From positions 19,036,531-19,100,530 of the forward strand of contig NC_066833.1 in assembly GCF_001640805.2 (NCBI RefSeq): a stretch of 64,000 nt of DNA, given 5' to 3'. A program made the translations under genes and the position numbers. The notes beneath the pieces were generated by a model. It was not told where the DNA came from, made no database searches, and saw nothing but the letters and a program-made list of their open reading frames with translations. Position 1 is the stretch's first letter. Each line of letters opens with the position of its first letter. This DNA is from Lates calcarifer (taxonomy: Eukaryota > Chordata > Actinopteri > Centropomidae). Shown piece by piece: positions 13,401 to 25,400 of this stretch.

Positions 13401-16400
13401 CACCACTGAGATGTGAACACTGCATCTACTTCCTGACTGCTAGCATGGGGAAATCTATAATTCATGTGCTGAAGATAGGGGGATGTGCTGAAATGAATAG
13501 AAAGACCTACCGCCCTCGTCCTCACTCCTGCGCTATTTTCTGCCATAAAAGAGCCCTTGTCTTTGTCTGCCACTGCTTATTAAGCCCAAAACAGGGGACG
13601 GCATGGCCTTTCCTGGACACACTGAATAATTTACCATCCGGTCAGAGTTCATTTGGTGAAATTAAAACAAATGTTTGCTCACCAAAATATGTGAATAAGA
13701 TATGTATCAGTGCAAATCTCCACAGCTTTTCTCCACCTTTTCATCTCTACAGTAGAGTACCTTTTGCAAATGAAGAACAAATCAGCAGCATTCATGGTGA
13801 CGTGACACAGGCAATCTGCTTGTCATGCTTGAATGGCTGCCTTTACCTAACACAGTTTGACTGCAGAGCACTTGCATTAGGGTGTCACAACTGCTGTCAA
13901 ATCAGTCTTTGAAGGCTGTGAGCTGGGTAAATTACCTGGTGTGCTTCACGAATAATTATCATGAAAATGAAATAGTAAAGCTGTGTATCCACAGACTGTT
14001 CTTCATTATACCACCAAGTGAAAACCTATCAGCATCAATTAAGACATGATACAGAAAATAAGGCTTTCATGTTGTCAGTGATCCGAGGCAACTGAGAGGT
14101 TGACCTACATTTACATATTGAAATTAAATGAAATTTTCTGACCCTCTCTTACTACTCCTCCAGGTCCTGTCACTCGGAGCTGACGTGCTGCCAGAGTACA
14201 AACTCCAGACAGCCCGCATTGACAAGTTCACTATCCTCCACTACAGTCCATTCAAAGCAGTGTGGGACTGGCTGATCCTGCTGCTGGTCATATACACAGC
14301 AATCCTCACTCCCTACTCTGCTGCTTTTCTTCTCAATGACCAAGAGGAGCAGAAGAGGCGCGAATGTGGATACTCCTGCAGTCCTCTTAATGTGGTGGAT
14401 TTAATTGTGGACATTATGTTCATCATTGACATCCTCATAAACTTCAGGACCACTTACGTAAACCTGAACGAGGAGGTGGTCAGCCATCCAGCTAAGATAG
14501 CAATTCATTATTTTAAAGGCTGGTTCCTTATAGACATGGTGGCAGCAATCCCCTTTGACCTTCTTATCTTTGGCTCAGGATCAGATGAGGTATGTTTGTC
14601 TCTAATGCATATATTTTTTTTACCTGTTTTTTTTTCTCCCTGGGAGATTTACAGCACATCACCCAGCCATGCTTGCATTGTTATCCATTTACTAGGTCCA
14701 GACTTGTGCCCCTGGGCCACTACTTAAAGCCTGAATCGTTCTGTCTCGGCTCTGAAAGGATTACTTTAAATTGCATGTTTTTTTTTTTCTTTTTTTGTTT
14801 TTCATTTTTTTCCCCCTTTTTTTTTTTTTTTTTGAATGGCCCTCATTCTAGAATACATTTACACGGATTAATGGCTTACCAAATGGCAATCAATGATGCA
14901 TTTATGTGAGGAGCAGGCCAACAGGGCTGTGTGCACAGCTTACATGCAGATGTGAGATGGCCATTGGTAGGCTGGCTGCCAGGCCTCCTGGCTTGTTTGT
15001 TGGTAGGATATGTCCCCTGAGGATCTGGATCCACTTCAGTGCTTTATCGTGCTTTGTAGGCACTCCATTACACCAGAAAAGCTCCTGATTATAAACCATA
15101 ATCATCTTTTCCAGCACTGCTGTTGCTGCTGCTGCTGCTGCTGTTGCTGTTGCTGTTGCCACTGCTGAGTCAGTTCAGTGAGTGACAACAAATAAAAAAG
15201 GAAATGGACATTTGTTTCTGTCATATGATAGCAACAAATTACAAAACAGTCCTGGAAAATTTACACAATGAGTTGCATGTAAAACATAGTCTCCATTGCC
15301 TCGCCATGGCAATTTGACACTATTAACTTGATTTTCCATTTCAGTTCATTTTCACTATTAACTGAAGTGGAAAACTAGTCTTTTCTCTTTCTGGTCCATA
15401 AATAGATTGACATACATGTACTATGATAACATGAAGATACATTACTTCTATATTTAGCTTCCCAGCTGGGTCTTGTGATTTCAGACTGAGCACGCAAAGT
15501 CCTGCTCAACTGCATGCTCATTCAGAAAATAAAAGCAACTGAGACAGCAGCAGATGGTTTCCACAAGGCTCATTTAATTTAGCAGCTTAATAAGACGGTT
15601 TTAACCTACAAGCGCTTAAGTAAACCTTTTGATTAGAACAGGGAATATATTTGAAATAATTTTCAATCAATGTCTGGTTGCTTTCAAAACAACTTAGTCT
15701 TGCCAGAAGATTGAACATACTGTGAGAGGTATTATGGAAAATTGGCACCAAACAGTGTTTTGTTAATAATAATTATGATGATAGAAATTTTAAAAAATAA
15801 AGATTTATTTTCAAGCTGTGATTTTCACTGTGAATACAATGGAAAAGAAGTTGAGTGGTTTGTCCCCACTTGAACCCTCTAAATGATGTTCCTATTAGAG
15901 AGGAACAGAGAGAGAGAGGAGGGGGATTGTAGGGCAGTGCAGCTGTATTATGTAATTACTTGTGCAGGTACAATTAAGACAGAATTTAACTTTCATTAAA
16001 TTGTAGAGTGCAGTCTGCTTGTAGCTTTAACCAATATGAAAAGGATATTAGTGAAGAAACAGAGTGTGGAAAATGTCAGATAGATTTTGTTTTTCATCTG
16101 TCTTGAGAAAACCAAGATTAAACACAACACTAACAGACTTGTTTATGTTGTGTTTAATAAGAGAGTTTCTCTCATTTGAAGACATTAACTTCATTTTTAA
16201 AGGTCACTCTGTAATTGTCAGGTAGATAAATGACTATTCAAATGAAAATGGTGGTTAGTGTTTCTTGATGACACAAAAAGCAGCTACAAACTCCCAGGGA
16301 CTCACTGAGTGAGTGTTATTGCCTGTTCAATAAGGATTTACCTGCAGGCAATGCACTTGTGGGTTACTTTGCTATTAACCACTGTAGGGAGTTGCCAATC

Positions 16401-19400
16401 TAAAATCTTTTTTTTCCGCTGTTAAGGAAACTCATTAGCTTAAGTTTGTGAGGTGGCTTTCTTGGTTTGTCACAGCTTTGATTTGTTATTAACAAAGAGA
16501 ACATGTCAGAGGCTGTGGTACATATGCAACAAATAAGCTGGAGAGAAATGTATGACAGAAAATTGCTGTTAGTCTGACATATTAATGTGCCATTACTAAT
16601 CAAATGCCCTGCTGTACATTTTGTTTAGACTACCACTCTGATTGGCCTGTTGAAGACAGCTAGGCTCTTACGACTGGTGCGTGTAGCCAGGAAGCTGGAT
16701 CGCTACTCTGAGTACGGAGCTGCAGTCCTCATGTTGCTCATGTGCATCTTCGCCCTCATTGCCCACTGGCTAGCTTGTATATGGTACGCCATTGGCAATG
16801 TGGAGAAGCCCTACTTAGAGCACAAGATTGGCTGGCTAGACAATCTGGGCGTGTCCATAGGAAAGAGATACAACTACAGTGATCCCAGCTCCGGTCCCTC
16901 TATCAAGGACAAGTATGTCACAGCACTTTACTTCACCTTCAGCAGTCTGACCAGTGTGGGCTTTGGAAATGTCTCCCCAAACACCAACTCAGAGAAGATT
17001 TTTTCCATTTGTGTCATGTTGATTGGCTGTGAGTATGTTATGGTCTTTTTTTTACAGCATTCTTTTTCTTTTTGCAAAACTTTATGTTTTTATTCTTGCT
17101 TAGCTCTTGAAATGGTTTAGAAAATTATTTTAATCAAATCCTGGACAATAGATTGTCTGTGTTTATGCAGCATTTGTTTGCATTCATTAAATATAAAATA
17201 AAAATGCAAAGCAGCCAGTAGATTATAGCTCATCTCATTTATTGGTCATTTTCTGTGTTTCAGCCCTAATGTATGCCAGTATTTTTGGAAACGTCTCAGC
17301 CATCATCCAGAGGTTGTACTCAGGTACAGCTCGTTATCATGCTCAAATGTTGCGGGTTAAGGAGTTCATCCGCTTTCACCAGATTCCCAACCCACTGAGG
17401 CAAAGGCTGGAGGAGTACTTCCAACACTCATGGACCTACACTAATGGCATCGATATGAACACGGTAAATAAAAATAATCAACATATCTACATGCCACTGT
17501 AGCTGGATAGCATATCCACTCAAAGTAAACTGAAGTTACTGAATATTGGTTCATCATCATGCAATATTCTAAAAAGATCTTTCTTTCCCTTGACTGCTTT
17601 TCATCTGGATTAACATCTCTTCATTGGTAAGAGCAGGAGGTACATATTTGAATTTTTTGTCATTTCCATGACTAAATGAGTCACTGTTTCAACATTTTTA
17701 AAATAACCCCTTATCATTACCCCACATCCAGTGTAAATATTTAAAATTCAATGAGTTATGCATGATCTGATGCTAATATAGTGTCATCCAGAGCAAAGAA
17801 ATAAAAGTATGCATGTAAAATTAAACTTAATGTATGTATTGAAAAATGGCACTGATATTAATCTTTGATCTTGTCTAATTTCAATATCCATCTGAAATTT
17901 TCTTTGCAACAATTTTATCATTTATCTATTTGCAGTAAACTTGATTTTGGTGTCAGCACTAGTAGATAAATACAGTGCACGGTAAGAATTATAGATGACC
18001 ACTTTGATTTGTACTACAAACTATATTTCTTACTAAACTTCTTACTAAACTACAACGTAGATGTTCAAGTAAATATACTGCAATTGCCATAAGTTTGAGA
18101 TACAGTTTTTTTATACAAATTGAAACATACTACTGTACAATTGATTTTGGATGCATGCATAATACATGCTGTGGAAACAAAATCTATCTGTCTATGGATC
18201 CACACACAAAATAACCTTTTTTTTTAAAAAGTTCATTTAAAAAAAAAATAAACTTTTTAAAAAAAGAACTCAAGTTTATTAAATGTGAGTAATGCCAGTT
18301 TTATTAACAATAACAAAAATGATAAATACAAAGGTAAAAACTACATAATTTATTGTAGTCACCATGTATTTACCTTGTAATATCTGTTAGTTATGTCTGT
18401 GGCTATAAGAGGGTTTCTCATCCTTTTAATGTATGCCTTATAACCAGATAACGTGATATATTTTATGAAGGAGTGGGATAAAAGATAAAAGGCTTATTAA
18501 ATGTGGTTACTGATCAAAAAACTCTACTTTGAAACATTATGTAATAATAATACTAATGATAATGTAAATTATATTGCATGCAGTCAGTTCTTTCCTTTAA
18601 GGTGGAGGCATACATCAAAAGTCTGGATTTAATCCTTGGCTCCTACAGATGAATGGATTTAGGGTATAAAAATGGTGGCTTCGCTGGTGCTTGCATTTAT
18701 CACATAATACATTTCCCCCTCATTCCAATAGTATGTGTTACCAGTTCGGAAAAAGAAAGAGACTAAGTCAAAACTGAGCAGACATTTTGCTGTGTGTTTA
18801 GCTCAGGGGGTGGTTATATAAATCTAAGTGGCAGTTATTTTTACATCTTACATTTGTTATGAAAATCATACTATATCAGCTATTGTTCCATTTTGACATT
18901 TATATGGATGTGTCTTAATTGAGAAACATAATAGGGTCAACATTTTTAAACTGACTTGCAATGTGTGTGTTTAATGCATCTATGACTGTGGAACGTTTGT
19001 CTGTTTGTAGTCATACCTTATTCTCATCTCTGTGCTATTGTCAAGCTTGATTACACCTTCTCTTATTAAAAGTACATTCATCTTAGCACAGTTGCTGCTC
19101 GCAGTGTTCGCTGAGTTGAGTGATAATGTAAATGCATCTTTTGGAGGATATCAGACCAATATTTTGTGCATTTTAAACATGGATTTTCTCTGTGCCACAG
19201 GTGTTAAAAGGTTTTCCTGAGTGCCTGCAGGCAGATATCTGCCTTCACCTCAACAGGAATCTTCTTCACAACTGCAAAGCATTCCAGGGAGCCACCAAAG
19301 GCTGCTTGAGGGCCTTGGCCATGCGCTTCAAAACCACTCATGCCCCACCTGGAGACACTCTGGTCCACAGTGGTGATGTGCTCACTGCTCTCTATTTTCT

Positions 19401-22400
19401 GTCCCGTGGCTCTATTGAGATCCTGAAAGATGACATTGTCGTAGCAATACTTGGTAAATACAATCCCTTACTGTTAATGTGTTACTGCTGTGTTGCTGCA
19501 TCTGTGGTCATTTTTTTAGATAATTGGACAAGGTGGCTAAATTTTAATAAGTTATTGCTAAGGAGATACTGTGATGTGTGAGAGCTGTTATGCAGATAAA
19601 GCAACCTCCACCATCCACTTACAGGTGTGAAAATGTGTAAAACTCACCTCCCTGTTGTATAGGAGATCTCTCAGCTGATTGTGTGTTGACATATCAGTAT
19701 CAAACCTGCTAAGACAAAGTAGTATTAGTAGTAGTAGTAATATTCCATCAATTAGGAAGCACTTACAAAAAGGGTCTCAAAGGTCACACTGATACCCATA
19801 TGTAAATTCAAGGCACATGATTGGATTTAATATGTTAATATGTGTGCCTTTAATACATGTGGTATTCCACCACTGATATTCTGTAAAGGATATTAAGTAT
19901 GTAGTTTGTTCTTATTAATTGACACATATAAATTATTGATTACGTTGAGCACCTACTCTGGTTGATATTAGCAAATATGTGGTGATTCTCTTCTGTCATA
20001 AGCTCAGTAAAAGACAGGCAGTGCATTTTCTCCGTGGACACAAACTATTTTAATACAGTAATAGGGAGCTCATCGTGACTTGTGTGCACATTAAAGTATG
20101 AACTATTATAATGAGAGTCCTTCCAAATGTGAGCATTTTCCAAGTCATTATAGGAGTTAAACCACATCGTGTTCACACACTTTGACAGTAATAGCAAGGT
20201 GTGTCTGCTGTCTCCCCATTTCTGTCCTCTGGGCAATAGGGGCTGTTCATGTGACAGGTTTGAGACTCTGACATTTGTATTATGTGGCTCCATGAAAGGT
20301 TGTTTGGCAATTTGGCAAGACCACAGTGAAACAGCTGCCAGTTTTTTGACAGCACAGGGAAATTAGTTAAAGCTGCAAAATAGGAAATAGAAAAAAAAGG
20401 GCAGTGAAAGACAGCTCTGACTAAAACAATTCCCAGCTCTGAATTTGAAATAATAGTAATAGTAACATAGTGATACTGAGTACTAAATACTCATTACTGT
20501 TATTAGATTAATGAGTATTTATCTTTTTCCTCATGGGTGAACCACAACCAGGTGCTACAGGCCAAGCCTGGATTAAATCTGCCATTATTCATGAGATGAA
20601 TGCTCTCCAAAGCTGCACCTGACAGAATGGGGTTTAAGCTTAGCAAAAGCTGCTGCATCACACAAAACCCATTATTAACAAACAAACTGGAAAAGTCACC
20701 AATCTCATAGATCAGCCCATTTATATTTGATACTCATATAATGCTCCATCAGCACAAAATTCTGCTCCAATTTGTTTGTGAGAACTTGTATTTTGCTTAG
20801 CCAACTGCCCTAGTCTGTAATGAGGTAGTGGTCAGCCAATAGTGGTGATGCATTTTTCTCTTGTAATGATATTGGGTCCAACAAGGCTAGTAGCATTGTT
20901 CCACAGGTGAGGAATTAGTCTCTTATGCTGCCATCCAAGCTAATGACTATCTAAATCCTCGTGTTTTTTTTTTTTTTTTTTTTTTGAGCTGTGTGTGTGT
21001 GTGTGTGAGGCCACTCTGTGTGAGGCTGTACTCTGTGGTAGAAAGGTGTCCGGTGCATGCTGTGAAAGGCACACTGGCAGCCAACATATCATATCTCTTT
21101 CACCTGAACCCCTGCTTACAGTGTTGGCATTTAGTGAACCCTGGGACCAACAAAGGGATTTTTCATCATGGCCTTTAAACTGGACCTCTGGCCGCTCATT
21201 TCAGCAGAGGAAAGTCTTTTCTTTTTCTCTCGATCTAATATGAAAACTAGATTTTATGACTTGGACTGGAAGTTTACTGAAAAACTGGCTTCTTTATATG
21301 CTAGCCATTATCAACATAAGTCCTCTCCTTTGAAGCACACAACAAGTAAAGTATGTCAGTCACAATCAAACCCTCCTTTCAGTCCCACATCAAAGCTGCT
21401 GTGAGTTAGCCGTTATTCGTCAGCATTAATAATGGATCAAAGATAGAAAGACAAGTGATGCACAGGCCTTGGGAGAACATCTACACAGAGAGGAGAGTCT
21501 GTTTGATTTTCATTATCCACAAAAAACAAACATGTCTGCTGCCCTTTTGTGAGAGCCTGAGGAATAGCTAGATAAATCCCCATAGAAAACATGACACAAA
21601 TGCTTCTCTAAAATACGTATGAGTACTTGAAGAAGTCCGAGCAGGTAAAACTGACTGAATTTTCCCTATTCCCAGCGAAACTCTTGAGAAAGATTTATTG
21701 TCTCACTACTAGGAAAAAACGACATCTTTGGAGAGATGATCCATCTGTTTACTAAGCCTGGAAAATCCAACGCCGATGTGCGAGCTCTGAGTTACTGTGA
21801 CCTGTGCACCATTCAGAGGGAGGATCTGCTGGATGTGTTAGACATGTACCCAGAGTTTGCTGACTATTTCTTCAACAACCTGGAGCTCACCTTCAACCTC
21901 AGAGATGAGTCTCCCAAGGTAGATTATATTACACTGATGCTATGAGAACTGCATGTTCAGTTGGTACTGTGTAACAAGCATTCACATTGTCATGACCGTG
22001 GACATTCATGTAATTATTCAAGATTTTACCAGATTCTATTTTTCCTCCTAGCAATAGCATATAAACTACTAGAGTTTAACTGTCACATTTTTGCAGCCTT
22101 CCGGTTCCCAAGACTGTGATTCAGATGGTGAGGGCAAGAAGAACATTAAAAGAAGAATCTCCTTCACACCAGATGTATCCAAAGGTAAGTTGGAACTAAT
22201 CTGCACAGGTCCAGTGCAGCCTTGTTCAGCTTTGTGGTTGCAAATTTGTCCATTACTTGTTATTGTTCACCGTGTGGTGCTCGCTGAGAACATCGATACT
22301 CTGTGGAATACAGGACTGTGTTATTCCACTTACTCCTGTTGATTGTGTTGCCACTCCACAGGGGAAAACAAGGAAGTGGTTAGAGACCAGGGGCGGGAGA

Positions 22401-25400
22401 GGGAATCTAACTCGTGCCTAAAGAGATGTTCAGGAGTTCTGGGTCCCTCTTCACCCAATCCCCCAGCCCTGGACTCAGACCTTATTGTCAGAGACAACTT
22501 GGAGAGAAATCCATCTTTTGAAGGTAATATATCTTGTTTTACTTTACTTTTTACTGTTACAACAATAACTGTTAAAGACATATTGCTAGCTGTTCCTGGG
22601 TGGTGCATGGGAAAAAAAAGTTGTGGTCAGGGAAAGTCAGTGGGAGAAAATGTGCTATCAGCTCCTAATGGGTGGTTAGAGCAAATGTGTGCAGGATGTT
22701 AAGATTTTCTCAGGCTTTTATCCTCTGTCACGTTATAAAATAATCAATCAGGAATGTGTGCTTGTTGGGTCTCTCTCTTTAAATATAATAATGTAAGGAG
22801 TACAGTCTAGACCTGCTCTATATGAAAAGTGCCTTGAGATAACTTCTGTTGTGATTTGGCGCTGTATAAATAAAACTGAATTGAACTGAATATTTGATTA
22901 GTCAAAGTAATTAGGCTGCTTTTTCACATAATGCTAATGTTGGTCTGAACACAGCATTAGGAGTGACAAGGACCATGGTTTATGGGCTTATGGCCTTTAA
23001 AAAGGGACGATGCAATGGTTTAATTGAATCACAACAAAAGCTTGATATAATCACCATCCACTTATTGTAGCTGACCATTACAAGCTTTACAGTTTTTTAT
23101 TGCATGGCTATTACCATGGTTAGCTTCATATGTTTCTGATGTGTTTGTGTCCACTCCTGTACATATCAACAACACCCAATAGAGACAGGCAAATGAGACA
23201 TGTGTTTCAACTCTGTTCACTCCTCATCCCTGTATATATGGGACAAGCTTTAAAGACATACATTAGCAATAATAAGTAGTAGTTTTTATTGTCTGGGTCA
23301 GAGATCTACAATACACTGTGATAACTGCAAAACTTTGTCTACTTAGCATAACTGACGTTACAGTATGTAGAATACAAAACTGACAGTTGGGGATATAGAG
23401 GGAAAAAAAAAATGCTGAATGATGGACTGGGGCTTCTGTTAATCTCTGCCACATGAGGGGAAAGCCAAGAGCTATCCATGGTGAAGGCACACAGAGCAGC
23501 CAACAAGGATGCTCCTATCTATATAGCTCATCGTGGTAGTACAAAGCCCCCTACACAGACTGCTGCACGAGATAGTGTAATCACAGAACTAACCATCTAT
23601 GTGTTTAAAATCACAAAAGGGGCTCAACCCATATCACGGGACAACAAGCTGGATACCACCAGGTGCCCAGCAGAGATAACAGCTGAGTTAGTTTGCTACT
23701 GCAAAACATTGCATTAACAATTCTCCCAGTACAAGGGTTTGATAAATTACAACAAAGGACCTACACACAGCTCTCCTGCAGAGATTAATTACATTCTATT
23801 TTAGTTGGATTCTTTTTTGTTTAGTGATGACGTTGCTCTGACCCACATGTGATGATGTAAAGTACGCGTGTTGGTGTGCCTTTCCAGATCTGTGCTGTGA
23901 TAAATGGGCCTGTAAGAAGCCTACAGACTACCTGGATGAGTCAGCACAGTTCCAGGACCTGAGAGAGGACGATAATTCTGCCAGTGAAATCACATATGGG
24001 GAGGTGGAACAGCGCCTAGGTCAGCTTCAAGAGCACTTAAACAGGTACGTGTTTTTAGAGTCAGCATACAGATGGTTGATCCTCAGTTTATTGTCATAGG
24101 CTATGAATTGCTCCAGAATGTTCATATTTTTACATTAATATTAATAATTCTTATTAATATGATAAAAATATGTTTTCTTTTTCTTTAAGTAACATACTGC
24201 TCTAAGACTCAGTGGTTTCTTTTTGTCACCAACATGGAGAGTGCTTCATCACAGTTTTATCATATGGTCAGACAACTCATGTCAGACAGTCACACTAGTT
24301 GAAATTGACACAACTCACTTTGCTCTCCCATGCTGCAATTATCTACACTTTCATAGTGAAAGCAGCATGTTTTTTTTGCCATGCTCACAGACCTTCACAA
24401 ATCAAACAAATGGTAATGGTTGGCAATCAGACTTGCAGGATTTAAAACCAGCATGTGTAGCCATTTGTAAAAGCACCTTTTAAGCCAGGAGGGCAGGGCA
24501 TCTTGTCATCAGGGCATTGTTCGTGGACAAATTTTAAGGAAGCAGCACAATGAAATTTTTGATTATTCTTATTATTTATCCTACCATTGCATTTTCAGTT
24601 GGTGACTTAATGATTATGGAGTGCTTTGTTTTTTAAAGTTGTCACCGCCCACACTAAAAGTAAGCGACACTTCCACTGCCATCACTGGCAGTGTGTATTT
24701 CAATTGCTAATGTACGCGAGTAGGTGGGGGAAGGCAACTAGCTGGCAGAAGCTGTTGTTGGACTCAGAGTGGGAGGGTGGATCTACTGAAAGCAGGATGT
24801 ACCACTGTAGAACCGGAACATATCAAACAATCTAAAACTGATGATAGAGCAAAGTATGTCTGAAACATCTTTAAGCAAAAGCCACTCTCTAGCTGAACCC
24901 ACTGTGGTTTAAACAATAAATATGTGAGTACACTACCTTTCCAGAACTAAAACATAACATCTTAGTCTCATTATTCTCTGTACTTGACTGGCTGGCCATC
25001 ATTTTAACGACACACCTGCAGCCAGCAGGCCACCTGAAATGGGCACACAAATGAACAGCAGGTGGTATTTTTAGCTGGAATTATCACAGACAATGAGAGA
25101 CAGCATCAGGGTGCCTGGAATACTGGGCAGGCTCATTTTATTTAGCACAAGTAAGACATTTTATCCACTGCACTCTACCTGACCTTGTTTTTTCCCCCTA
25201 ATGCTAGCTGGCTGCAGGATGAGCAGCACTTCTCTGTCATTTTGTGTTTTTGTGGCTTTGACTAGTTTGAAAGGATATGACAGGAAAAAAAATGTTGGTG
25301 TGGCAGTCTCCTCAACAAATCCATATAAATAGCCAAGAAAAAAATAAAATTCAGTTTGCTGCACCTGCAATGAATGTCTCCTCTCTGAGTGCTTTTATTC

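Larger units (their letters stand above)
14590..16628 (+). other. kcnh7 intron with poly-T and CTG/TTG repeats
   Basis: Contains a long T-rich tract interrupted by C (about 14780-14834) and a trinucleotide run of TGC/TGT units (about 15117-15162). Reading frames across these are artefacts of low complexity. No exon is seen. Confidence 0.7.

Noticed and set aside
14592..14909. 105-codon Phe-rich frame after the S1-S3 exon
   Set aside because: Produced by poly-T read past the donor at 14590.
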